64,000 nucleotides of DNA from Candidatus Poribacteria bacterium (GTDB lineage: Bacteria > Poribacteria > WGA-4E > WGA-3G): the NCBI GenBank assembly GCA_022820835.1, contig JAJEET010000063.1, positions 23,092 through 87,091 of the forward strand, read 5' to 3'. Below, piece after piece: positions 17,601-24,545 of the stretch. Within the stretch, counting starts at the first letter, position 1. Every line of letters starts with the position of its first letter. Position numbers and translations under genes: made by a program. The notes under the pieces are model-generated. The model was given only the letters and a program-made list of their open reading frames with translations. It had not been told where the DNA came from and ran no database searches.

Positions 17601-20328
17601 TCAAAGTGCTGGTAAAATTGACAAAGCATTGGAACTCTCGCAGCAATACATTAAAACGGATGCTAATAATAGTGTTAATTACGTACGCCTCGCAAAACTC
17701 TATGCGGATGATGACCGGATTGATGAAGCGATCGCTGCCTATCAAAAATCAATTGAACTGGCTCCTGGTAACGTGAAACATCATCTCGAATTGGCTGCGC
17801 TGTATATCCGTAAAGATGATAAAGTTTCTGCGGAGACGGCTTTCCAAGAAGCAAAACGTTACACTGTTCAAGAATGGGAACGCCATGATATTGAACAAGA
17901 AATTATGAAACTTTCTGAAGCGCAGGAAAGTTTTGAAGGAGGGATGCAGAAGGCGGAAGCGGAAGGTACGCTTACGTTTGAAATGCAGAAAGAACACGCG
18001 GAAACTTTTCGGGATGACGGCAAACATGAAGAGGCAAGCATCGCTTATGAAAAAGCACTTGAGATGACTACAGATAGCTACCAACGCCGAAGAATCTATG
18101 AAAATTTGCTTGATATTTACCCCAAACTCGATAAGCACGACGCTGCCCTCGAAATGCATGACGAGCTTGCATTTATTCCGTATATAGGCAATGCTGCTGA
18201 GTTGGCACACAATAGATTGATGAACGCATACAAAAGGGAAAATAAACTCGATGTCCTGAAATCGATCTATAAGACGAAACTTGAGAACGATTCCCATAAT
18301 ATTAATTATCTCGAAATGCTCGCTGAGATTTACAAGCGCACAAACACCCACGGTAAGGCTGCTGAAGCGTATCAAGTCATCAGCAAACTACAACCCGATA
18401 ATGCCCTGAGTTACTACAACGCCGCTGCAGCATATAATAGAAATGGACAATCCGAATTAGCGAAAGAGATGTTAAACCGCGGTGAAAGTGTCCTTTCTGT
18501 CAGCCCTCAAAAGCGAAGTGGTTCTCTCCTTGAAACGCTTGGTGAAATCTGTTACGATGGGAAAATGTACGACTTAGCAATTAAATTCGCTGATTCTGCA
18601 ATCGCTGAAAGTACAGGTACCAGAGTATACGGCATAGCTTCACCTGTAGAAGCTGAATATGAACTTCTTGCGAAAAGTTTACTTGCCGCGAAACGGTATG
18701 AAGAAGCCGTCCATGCCTACCAGCAAGTGGAAAACATGGCAAGATATCCAGGGGAGGGAGACGAAGCCAGAAAAGCGATAGAAAGTGCATTAAGATTGGG
18801 GAACCTGTATGAAAAGCAGATACCTAAACTGTTGGAGAAGGTAGAGGAAAATCGTGATGACCCAGAGGCACGTTTGACCCTTGCCGAAACCTACGAAAAA
18901 GCCGACAAGATTGAAGAAGCAATCGGGCAATACGAAAAGATGAGTCAACTCCAACCTGATAATTGGCAGTGGTACAAGAAACTTGGTGATCTCTATCAGA
19001 AACAATCCCAACGTCATCAGACACCTGAGCAATTGGCACAAGCGGCAGCAGCGTATGAATCAGCACTTCAGTTTGAACCGAATTCTTATGAATTGTATCG
19101 TTCACTGGCAGAAACCTATACGAAAGATGGCCGTTCATCAGAGGCAGAGGCTGTGTATCGCCGGGCATTGGACGCGCCCCTTACGCAGAACCAACAAGAT
19201 GACGCTATTAAAACCATCTGGGCATTTTATGCCAACAAGGCACATGAAAACAAAGGCATTGCTATCCTTGAAGAACTCAGGCAAAAAATGGAAAATAGCA
19301 CAGTCCTGCATGAACTGTTAGGAGATGTGTATAAAAAAGTTGGAGATACTGAGAAAGCCGAAAACGCATACACACAGTGGATTGCGATCCGACAGCGGCA
19401 GCTAAACCAGCGCGGTTCGGCAGGAAGTTATCAGGATTTTGCAGAAAAACTCCTCCAAAAAGAGATTTCACCCGAAACAGCCATAAAATTTGCCAAACGC
19501 GCAGTTCAAATTAGCAATAATTCGGATGACATCTTAACCTTAGGATATGCCTACCTCGTCAATGGACAGTATGACATAGCAGTTGAACAGTTCAAAAAAG
19601 GACTGTTGACCCTGACATCCCGGACTTTTCAACGTAAATTCTTCTCATGGATTTCCGAATACGGCAAAAAAACTGAAGATAAGGAGGGTTACGTTGATAT
19701 GTTAAACGAACTGGTAAACACTGTATCCGATAACGTGGTCATCCAGCTTAATCTCAGTCTCACGTTGGCGGAATTCTGTTTCAATAATAACATGCCGGAG
19801 AAGGCAAAAGCATATATTCAAAAAACGGGTTTCATCGCTGAAAACGCCTGGTGGACGCTCGGTCCTTTTGATAACACCGATGGCAGCGGGTACAATACGA
19901 CTTATATCCCCGAAGACACAACGCAGATCGACACAGCCACAAAATACGAAGGTATAGATGGACAGGTCCGTTGGCAAAAAAGTGACGACAGGACACTGGA
20001 CGGTTATATCGGTCTCGGGAGGGATATTGACTGGGGGGTCGCTTATGCATTCGCAACCGTTGTTTCACCCGATGAGAGAAAAGTTCAACTCCGATTTGAT
20101 AGCGACGACCAAGGGAAAGTCTGGCTTAATGGTGAAGAGGTGTTTGCCAATACCGGATCCCATAGTGCCACAATTGACCGTTATACGATTCCTGTGACAC
20201 TCAAGTCCGGCGAAAACAGCATCCTCGTCAAGGTTTGTGAAGAGGAAGAAGGTTGGGGGTTCTATCTGCGGATCACAGACACAGACGGAAAACCGTTTAA
20301 TGATTTAAAAATCGGTGGTTCGGATTGA
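11629..20328 (+). CDS. Giant exported TPR protein (2899 aa), full-length paralog
   Basis: Starts at GTG 11629 with GGAG at 11617-11620 (8-nt spacer). A hydrophobic signal peptide ends near SITLAQDE at about residue 32. The remainder is an almost unbroken array of degenerate 34-residue TPRs, recognisable by patterns such as AYQRAVELAPNN and YRELGELYL. The LALSYCYWW signature lies near residue 1310. The last 165 residues form a beta-sandwich (WWTLGPFDNTDGSGYN, FDSDDQGKVWLNGEE, ENSILVKVCEEEEGWGFYL), a layout typical of carbohydrate-binding or jelly-roll modules. It is the only complete member of the three-gene array. Near LGDLYQK (about residue 2460) it has an uninterrupted TPR junction where the first paralog carries its LamG insert. 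The predicted product is secreted or periplasmic, about 330 kDa, and likely a scaffold or surface-binding protein; the substrate is unknown. Confidence 0.93.
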   Translation: MFRREKCVISVCIVYFIAYILCFTSITLAQDETDDAKIIERYKQMLNRKPKEGSTFDRLYQFYLEGNGLDAMVADYQAEAAATPDAPNLQLILGHIYKRLGKDADAVKAYQRAVELAPNNYYSYFALGQAYAILLQHENAISALNRAAKIAEETQTATPEDLTATYKALGSAYFQRDRVDEAITAWTKIAELDPENIFTRIELADLLREQELYEQAIAQHEAIIQFKAEDPYRVCLSRREIGNIHEAKGDYGTAIKSYDSALTLTAPGNWLRKDLQHRIIGIYAADGNWEGLIEYYQKKLQKTPNEPEILGLLAAAYIENQQLDESITTYQKAVELAPTDANLRLNLISAFRNAEKFEDAAAAYESLSEQDPDDFGIYRELGELYLHLQDEDKARATYQRMIDRDPENAGTHLILAEIYASNEWMEDAEAAYQSALSLAPNNLDYIEYFGEFYFRQGDREKAIETWNLMVAGDKAVAENYDRLAQLLDTKNYRAEAIAASRKATELMPDVYRYREALAKRLMKNKDYDAALTEYTEAAKVAPNAFFAEEMDNQRIELYRRQGTLVEKIEAVEAELETSGLPATDIFAQQKRLAKMYLKLGNITYALEVLLKAKAHQPDDVVINRWLAEVYTKQNRRDDANAVYRHLITIDSANTREYYTNIARAHLNVMDFDAATETSKQVIAHSPRNPEGHQMLAEIAKQAGNYESAIDSLKQALRLRPEAIDIRSELAATYKLAGKPRQALAQYWRCWELSGTVNDKLGFVKPLSEVYYDLGRRGEFEEKLKQLSKSNTSSVGPVIALAELYRMEGDLPSARFQLARALDRERENSDLLIQLVSISVDLGDNQDALTYQQRLVKVQPDPSHQRRLGELLFDAGREQEAIQAWTKLLHAKNQTLEAEVKLAMLLIRHGLLDEALFVLDRAAKKITGNPDAHLARYQLGGVLVRMNEFDRARTHFQRILDMPKPPENVTKHPNAGNRNTSSGTPGINTNKFDLARSLLYRIQDQSYYSRNVQGWIPNNFDEAQAGALVHLVTIAQQHGELNAFIQQYETALEENPKDIKPLEILAQIYTLTEHPEKTAAVLERLIAVSPNDTVYQAIRFKAAIQRDLASETIKKYLSNITGLTGEARLWYTLQYIQKRYRDGDKTEAEKLMREFENTKVMELNTVEALVETLVLMEKTDAAAQIIADLSIPTQSQQSQYRDLYRIVTDAYMRQEHIDKAIDLFWTYCERTQPQITNTRRGVSHPLRFASSSSSSIQAIFPTSTTYYSGSRLGYLRSFSRRLWLKNQQEALYSKLQATVDAVEGRDRIFAGLALSYCYWWNGDREKARETLVSLQAQFPRDLALKLSTVFSSIQTGHYAGTLKLLDELSVSDPRNRRQYYDLTLQLALQSGNTVAVRDLIVKLLNSPSGARELYTFSQQLQTAGYTQHAATIMNKAMHLAMAVRDPNFLMELSRHLEDLGRGQDSVLIAERALRFANQRDRYGRTMSSRNLQQATHLTSHSKSRKDQETQLIDAVEKNPTSYRAFMNLAAFYEGTNKFDKASTAYQRLLTIRPTDSGTRKRFADMLYANGKYEAAIPQYTKLLKDNPTILGYATSDVIETFFKAKKVDELITLSKEMITPSIGRDLNNELARDVARELMDKNNPKAAISIYEKLIEAQPSRTGYYRSLASAYAATGEHEKAIQILRNTLKTEESSSQEATIGMLTRFYKLYGGLDAFIKESEAKLSEKPTDNNLRYLLAAMKIAANDLEGADRLAFQLLNEDAFKTRHNTRQLHNLADAYRLAGVREREFQILERIVQVQNQQSYVDWVPYHRLGMIYALKGEIGKAQDAYRKMGRLRLRYRNDFVELMNVGATYLHNQMWDEAEPLLTEIANDLSVRSYFRREAEERLVAIKKRRDNISNTTQLKEKIKTMDIKTLRTLAKDFVRRGDRQQAVLIYTHLEKVMPEDFESRAQLATLYAIQNQQDNAVATWEALLAEDPGNTRFQDGLVRTYQSAGKIDKALELSQQYIKTDANNSVNYVRLAKLYADDDRIDEAIAAYQKSIELAPGNVKHHLELAALYIRKDDKVSAETAFQEAKRYTVQEWERHDIEQEIMKLSEAQESFEGGMQKAEAEGTLTFEMQKEHAETFRDDGKHEEASIAYEKALEMTTDSYQRRRIYENLLDIYPKLDKHDAALEMHDELAFIPYIGNAAELAHNRLMNAYKRENKLDVLKSIYKTKLENDSHNINYLEMLAEIYKRTNTHGKAAEAYQVISKLQPDNALSYYNAAAAYNRNGQSELAKEMLNRGESVLSVSPQKRSGSLLETLGEICYDGKMYDLAIKFADSAIAESTGTRVYGIASPVEAEYELLAKSLLAAKRYEEAVHAYQQVENMARYPGEGDEARKAIESALRLGNLYEKQIPKLLEKVEENRDDPEARLTLAETYEKADKIEEAIGQYEKMSQLQPDNWQWYKKLGDLYQKQSQRHQTPEQLAQAAAAYESALQFEPNSYELYRSLAETYTKDGRSSEAEAVYRRALDAPLTQNQQDDAIKTIWAFYANKAHENKGIAILEELRQKMENSTVLHELLGDVYKKVGDTEKAENAYTQWIAIRQRQLNQRGSAGSYQDFAEKLLQKEISPETAIKFAKRAVQISNNSDDILTLGYAYLVNGQYDIAVEQFKKGLLTLTSRTFQRKFFSWISEYGKKTEDKEGYVDMLNELVNTVSDNVVIQLNLSLTLAEFCFNNNMPEKAKAYIQKTGFIAENAWWTLGPFDNTDGSGYNTTYIPEDTTQIDTATKYEGIDGQVRWQKSDDRTLDGYIGLGRDIDWGVAYAFATVVSPDERKVQLRFDSDDQGKVWLNGEEVFANTGSHSATIDRYTIPVTLKSGENSILVKVCEEEEGWGFYLRITDTDGKPFNDLKIGGSD

Positions 20329-20415
20329 AATATTCGACAGCACAGCAAAATAATGCACCCTTTTTCACCGTAATATGCGTCACTATAAGTAACGCCATAA
20401 ATTTATAATAAAGTT

Positions 20416-20578
20416 TATAGTAAATTCCAAAAATAAATACACACTTTCAACCCCTCGGTAGGTGCGGTTTTGCGGCGTACTCGCCTGCCCCCCTGATAAG
20501 GGGGGATAAAGGGGGGTTGCGACCTGCATTCCAACCGCACCGATGCTAAGTGTATAAGTAATTACAGGATCTACTATA
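20416..20578. repeat. TATAGT-bounded inverted-repeat element, copy 1 (163 bp)
   Basis: It begins TATAGTAAA and ends GGATCTACTATA, so the six terminal bases are perfectly inverted. The 3' end (AGTAATTACAGGATCTACTATA pattern) matches the ends of the copies at 20610 and 27664. It encloses a different, nested hairpin element at 20455-20543. It has no credible ORF and resembles a non-autonomous MITE. Confidence 0.55.
20455..20543. repeat. Nested hairpin repeat, GGTAGGTGCGGTT family, copy 1
   Basis: The left arm reads TCGGTAGGTGCGGTT and the right arm AACCGCACCGA. They are inverted copies except for an extra AGG in the left arm. The interior has runs CCCCCC and GGGGGG around GATAA. A second copy, in reverse orientation, lies at 51698-51761; it shares TGCGGCGTAC followed by CGC and the CTGCAT motif, and has the same AGG asymmetry. 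Confidence 0.6.
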
Positions 20579-20609
20579 AAATAAATTGAACTCTGTACCC
20601 AGGGGGATT

Positions 20610-20863
20610 TATAGTAAAGTTTAGAATTAAAGAAACATTTCAAGTCCTAAACAGACCGTAATACGAGCCCTGAGTCGCCGCAAACGCAAATCGGAAAATA
20701 TAACGTAGATTTTTGCGTACAAAAAAAATTAAAGTGTCCTTAAGACAAAAATCACAGCAGCCGAACGCGTCTTTCTATCGCGCGCCGAAGCCGTTACCAA
20801 GAAGATAGGAGACCGTTAGTTTCCTTGGCACAGGATGTCTCATTAATTATGGGATCCACTATA
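20610..20863. repeat. TATAGT-bounded inverted-repeat element, copy 2 (254 bp)
   Basis: It runs from TATAGTAAAGTTTAGAATTA to GGGATCCACTATA and has long runs of identity with the element at 27664-27906, for example ATCACAGCAGCCGAACGCG and CATTAATTATGGGATCCACT. The ends are inverted (TATAGT/ACTATA, then an inner TAATTA match). It carries no gene. It sits 150 bp upstream of the operon promoter at 21015. Confidence 0.8.
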
Positions 20864-20904
20864 GTTTTACATTTTCACTCATTCGATATATCTATATTCT
20901 CCAC

Positions 20905-20926
20905 TGTAGGAGCGAGCTGTGCTCGC
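20905..20926. repeat. Short REP-like hairpin
   Basis: TGTAGGAGCGAGCTGTGCTCGC forms a six-base stem (GCGAGC/GCTCGC) with a TGT loop. The TGTAGG lead-in resembles other bacterial extragenic palindromes. Apart from this hairpin I see nothing recognisable between 20864 and 21014. Confidence 0.5.
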
Positions 20927-21014
20927 GATATTGTGTCCGGACGTTAACACCTATCAACCGAAATCAAGATTGGAACCGAAAACTAAATCGCCCTGGCTCT
21001 GTACCAGCAATGTT

Positions 21015-21043
21015 TTGACATATAGAAAAATTTATGCTATAAT
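21015..21043 (+). promoter_or_regulatory. Near-consensus sigma70-type promoter for the MoxR/VWA operon
   Basis: TTGACA (21015-21020), a 17-bp spacer and TATAAT (21038-21043), with TG one base upstream of the -10 as in extended -10 promoters. Transcription would begin near 21050, giving an untranslated leader of about 60 nt before the start codon at 21109. Confidence 0.85.
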
Positions 21044-21108
21044 TGATAGTAAACACTTTGGAACCATTTAAATCGCAATTCGGGTACTTTACAAAAGGAG
21101 CTCATTTC

Positions 21109-22584
21109 ATGGCAGAAAAATTGATTCTTGAAAAGATTCGGCGCGTCCGCCACCGTCTAAGCATCCAACGGTATTTTCAGACGCTCGCGACCTTCCTGTT
21201 TTACGGGTTTTTGGTGTGTGTCCCGTTGGTGATCGTTGACAGCGTCACATCATTTAATATCCAGCCACTCGTTTTTCTTTGGGTAGCGTTCGGCATCGCA
21301 GCGGCTGCTTTGGTAGTTCGCCTCCTGCGGCCCGTAAGTCTCCAAGAAGCGGCAAAAACGATTGACACAGACGCGTCGCTGAAGGATCGGGTCATTAGTG
21401 GGTTAGAACAGATTCAACACCGAACCGGTGAAACCTTGACGGCTCTTCAACTTCAGGACACGACTAAAAAGTTACAGGCTGTTCCGGTGAATCAGGTCGC
21501 TCGCTATAGGGTACCGCGCGAGACGAAGTTTATCGCGCTCGTTACTATATTTCTCGTTGCCTTTTCGTTCGTTGAGTTTTTCGCACCACCAGCGACTTCA
21601 ACGGAAATCGACTTCTCGCCGCAGATCGCAGCCGAGGCTGACACGCTCTTGAAAGAGATTGAAGAGGCAAAAAAGGAAGCCGCGCAAGACGAAGATACGG
21701 AACTTGAAGAACTCTTAAAAGAGATTGAGAAAAGGGCACTTGAACTCAAGAAACCCCAGATTGACCCCAAGGAAGCACTCGCACGTATGACGGAATTGAG
21801 CGCGATGCTAAAAACGAAAGTTAATCCGCTCGAGATGGCGCAACAGGAAGCACTCCTCAGCGGATTGGGGCAACAGTTTATCGGGAACCCATATTTAGGG
21901 GAATTTGGGCAGCAGCTGAAACGGGGTGATTATCAACAGGCAGCGTCAAAACTCGACAAAGTGACCAAAGAGTTACCCGAATTCGATAAGGAGAAACGCC
22001 AAAATCTTTCTGATGAACTGAAACGGGGTGGTAAGAGTCTGCAAGGCACCGACCTTGATGGACTCGGCACTGAGTTATCTGGAGCAGGTGAAGGCTTGGC
22101 AAACGACGATCTTGAAGGGGCGCAGACACGGCTCCGCGCATCAAGCAAAAAGATGCGGAATATCGCACTGCTCAAGAAACGCGACCTGCAGCTTGCGAAA
22201 TTGCTCTCCGAATGTGAAGCATGCAAGGCAGGCATCGCTGGCGCGTGCCAAGTCGGTAAGGACGGATTAAGCTACGCACTGAGTCAGACCCCGAGTACCA
22301 GCATAGGAAAAGCAACTTCTGCAGGGCAGCTCGGTCAGCAGTCAATATCGCTTGATTCTACACTCAACCTTCAGCAGATTACTGGTGTTCAAGGAGAAGG
22401 CAGTTCTACCGTGCAAACCTCTAAAACATCTGCCGAAGGTCAGCAATCTGCTGTCAGTTACAAAGATGCGTACACGAAATATCAGAAACTCTCCGAAGAT
22501 GCCCTCACCGAAGAGCAGATTCCGTTGGGATACAAGTTTTACGTGAAACGCTACTTCGAATCGATTAAACCGAGTGATGAATAG
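21109..22584 (+). CDS. Membrane-anchored coiled-coil protein heading the MoxR operon
   Basis: The start is ATG 21109, preceded by GGAG at 21097-21100 with 8 nt spacing. A TTG further upstream lies inside the promoter and was rejected. The 491-aa product has hydrophobic segments at about 25-45, 53-73 and 140-158. A long charged, Glu/Lys-rich helical region from about 175 to 380 looks coiled-coil. A cysteine cluster (CEACKAGIAGAC) and a Gly/Ser/Gln-rich tail follow. The front resembles the DUF4175-like membrane proteins that often stand next to MoxR and DUF58 genes; that comparison is from memory and tentative. Its position as first gene of the operon suggests an envelope partner of the VWA proteins. 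Function unknown. Confidence 0.85.
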   Translation: MAEKLILEKIRRVRHRLSIQRYFQTLATFLFYGFLVCVPLVIVDSVTSFNIQPLVFLWVAFGIAAAALVVRLLRPVSLQEAAKTIDTDASLKDRVISGLEQIQHRTGETLTALQLQDTTKKLQAVPVNQVARYRVPRETKFIALVTIFLVAFSFVEFFAPPATSTEIDFSPQIAAEADTLLKEIEEAKKEAAQDEDTELEELLKEIEKRALELKKPQIDPKEALARMTELSAMLKTKVNPLEMAQQEALLSGLGQQFIGNPYLGEFGQQLKRGDYQQAASKLDKVTKELPEFDKEKRQNLSDELKRGGKSLQGTDLDGLGTELSGAGEGLANDDLEGAQTRLRASSKKMRNIALLKKRDLQLAKLLSECEACKAGIAGACQVGKDGLSYALSQTPSTSIGKATSAGQLGQQSISLDSTLNLQQITGVQGEGSSTVQTSKTSAEGQQSAVSYKDAYTKYQKLSEDALTEEQIPLGYKFYVKRYFESIKPSDE

Positions 22585-22591
22585 AACGCTT

Positions 22592-22618
22592 GTAGGGGCT
22601 GGGTTACCCAGCCCCTAC
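22592..22618. repeat. Perfect 27-nt palindrome between operon genes
   Basis: Two 13-base arms (GTAGGGGCTGGGT and its complement) flank a single T, 7 bp after the preceding stop. There is no following T-run, so it reads better as an extragenic palindrome that may stabilise or process the mRNA than as a terminator. The moxR start codon is 20 bp downstream. Confidence 0.75.
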
Positions 22619-22638
22619 TATAAACGGCAGGGAGAAAC

Positions 22639-23622
22639 ATGTCCGAACACGCCGAACAAAAATACGAAGAATTTCGCGAAACGTTCCTTAAAATACAAGA
22701 AGAAGTATCCAAACAAATCGTCGGGCAAAAAGAAATTATTGAAGGCGTTCTGATCTGTCTCATGACTGGTGGACATGCACTATTAGAAGGTGTCCCCGGT
22801 TTAGGCAAAACGCTGCTCATCCGAACCTTACATGAAGTATTAGACCTCAAATTTTCCCGAATCCAATTCACACCGGATTTGATGCCAGCAGATATCATCG
22901 GCACCACCGTTGTTGCTGAGGATGATGCCGGACGGAAATTCTTCGAGTTTCAACAAGGGCCCGTATTTGCCAACCTTATTCTCGCTGACGAAATCAACCG
23001 TGCGACCCCCAAAACACAGTCCGCCTTGTTAGAGGCGATGCAGGAAAAATCCGTAACCGTCGCAGGACAACAGCGCGAACTGGAGCTGCCTTTCTTTGTC
23101 ATGGCGACGCAAAATCCGCTGGAGATGGAGGGTACATATCCGTTACCGGAAGCACAACTTGACCGTTTCTTTTTTAAACTCAAGGTCCAATACCCCAGTC
23201 TTGACGAACTGGACCTCGTTATGGAACGCACAACGCGCAGTGAAATGCCATCCGTTGATAAAGTCTGCGATGGTGCACAGATTAACGCGCTGGAACAGAT
23301 CGTCCGTGATATCCTTATTGCTGAAGACGTGCGTCGGTACGCATTGCGAATAGTACTCGGCACACACCCTGAGGCGGAGGACGCACCGGAACTGACGAAA
23401 AAATATGTCCGCTACGGCTCCAGTCCGCGTGGCGCACAAGCGTTGATTCTTGGGGCGAAGGTTCGCGCAATCCTTGATGGCAGATATAACGTCGCACGTG
23501 AAGATATTCAAGCCGTAGCACTGCCGAGTCTGCGACACCGACTTATCCTGAGTTTTGAGGGTGAGGCTGAAGGCATTGACCCAGACGACATCATCCAGCA
23601 CTTACTGCAAGAGATTGAATGA
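22639..23622 (+). CDS. moxR: MoxR-family AAA+ ATPase
   Basis: A 327-aa cytoplasmic AAA+ ATPase of the MoxR group. Walker A is GVPGLGKT at residues 51-58 and Walker B is LILADE at 113-118, followed by the MoxR signature INRATPKTQSALLEAMQE. A sensor-1 region (FFVMATQNPLEMEGTYPLPEAQ pattern) follows. MoxR proteins act as chaperones or remodelling factors that help assemble or activate VWA-domain partners. The next two genes encode DUF58 and BatA-like VWA proteins, the usual partners. A GGGAG sequence lies just upstream of the ATG. The stop overlaps the next start by 4 bp (ATGA), implying coupled translation. Confidence 0.95.
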   Translation: MSEHAEQKYEEFRETFLKIQEEVSKQIVGQKEIIEGVLICLMTGGHALLEGVPGLGKTLLIRTLHEVLDLKFSRIQFTPDLMPADIIGTTVVAEDDAGRKFFEFQQGPVFANLILADEINRATPKTQSALLEAMQEKSVTVAGQQRELELPFFVMATQNPLEMEGTYPLPEAQLDRFFFKLKVQYPSLDELDLVMERTTRSEMPSVDKVCDGAQINALEQIVRDILIAEDVRRYALRIVLGTHPEAEDAPELTKKYVRYGSSPRGAQALILGAKVRAILDGRYNVAREDIQAVALPSLRHRLILSFEGEAEGIDPDDIIQHLLQEIE

Positions 23623-24512
23623 TGAATGATACACAGTCCGCCTTCGACAGCGAATTCCTCAAAAAACTCGAATACCTCTACATCGTCTCCAAAAAAATAT
23701 TTGCAGGACGTATCAAGGCAGAACGGCGTAGTACACGGCGCGGTGTGAGTGTCGAATTCGCTGATTACCGCAATTATACCGCAGGCGACGATTTTCGCTA
23801 TATCGACTGGAACGCCTTCGCACGCTTGGATGAACTCCTGCTAAAACTATATGAAGAGCGGGAGGACTTACATATCTACTTCCTTGTTGATGCCAGCCAG
23901 TCAATGACCTACGGCGGTGAACTGCCAAAACTGATTTACGCGAAGCGGGTTGCCGCCGCACTCGCCTATATCGGTTTGTCTAACCTTGACCGAATTAGTA
24001 TCACCACCTTCAACAATACAGGTGTAAACCGACTCCCGACAGAACGCGGTAAAGGTAAAATCTTTACCATACTTGATTTTCTCGATCAGGTTAATGGTAG
24101 TGGTGAAACGGACTTGGAAAATGCGTTCCACAACTTTGTTCATACAACCAAACGCCGCGGTCTTGTCGTCCTAATTTCCGATCTCTTTGATCCAAGCGGA
24201 TTTGCCAATGGACTGAATGTGTTGAAGTTTCAAAAGCATGAACTCTTTGTGATTCATATCATCGACCAGAAAGAGGTAGCACCTGACCTGCTTGGAGACT
24301 ACCATCTTGTTGATGTTGAGACGAGTCAGCTGCGTCAGGTCACTATCAACGAGAACCATCTCAAGCGGTATCAGGCACTGTTCCAAAAATATTGTGACGA
24401 CATGGATTTGTACTGCACGCAACGAGAAATCAGTCTCGTACGGACGACAACAGAATCACCTTTTGAGGAGCTCATCCTACGTATCTTCAGGATGGGCGGT
24501 TTTGTCTCTTAA
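23619..24512 (+). CDS. DUF58 domain protein with VWA fold
   Basis: A 297-aa protein carrying the DUF58 signature (VEFADYRNYTAGDDFRYIDW, residues 45-64), followed by a VWA-like metal site, DASQS, at 91-95. DUF58 proteins are encoded immediately after MoxR in Bat/aerotolerance-type operons and are thought to be MoxR clients. ATGs at 23619 and 23622 both overlap the moxR stop; I kept the first. No signal peptide is visible, so it is probably cytoplasmic or peripheral to the inner face of the membrane. The biochemical function of the family is not settled. Confidence 0.93.
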   Translation: MMNDTQSAFDSEFLKKLEYLYIVSKKIFAGRIKAERRSTRRGVSVEFADYRNYTAGDDFRYIDWNAFARLDELLLKLYEEREDLHIYFLVDASQSMTYGGELPKLIYAKRVAAALAYIGLSNLDRISITTFNNTGVNRLPTERGKGKIFTILDFLDQVNGSGETDLENAFHNFVHTTKRRGLVVLISDLFDPSGFANGLNVLKFQKHELFVIHIIDQKEVAPDLLGDYHLVDVETSQLRQVTINENHLKRYQALFQKYCDDMDLYCTQREISLVRTTTESPFEELILRIFRMGGFVS

Positions 24513-24545
24513 TAGTTTTCAGTACGATTTTTTCTGCGAAAAAAT

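Noticed and set aside
17749..18375. Open frame of 208 codons on the minus strand inside the third giant TPR gene
   Set aside because: It lies wholly antisense to a strongly supported gene, has a Phe/Ile/Cys-rich composition typical of reverse-frame reading, and shows no family motif.
20329..21014. Coding sequence in the 780-bp spacer
   Set aside because: Frames here run through inverted repeats and carry no ribosome-binding site or protein-like composition.
21043..21108. Upstream TTG as start of the coiled-coil membrane protein
   Set aside because: The TTG lies in the -10 box of the promoter and has no ribosome-binding site; the ATG at 21109 has GGAG at the right distance.
22592..22618. Rho-independent terminator inside the MoxR operon
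   Set aside because: The stem is strong but no T-run follows, and the moxR start is 20 bp downstream on the same strand.
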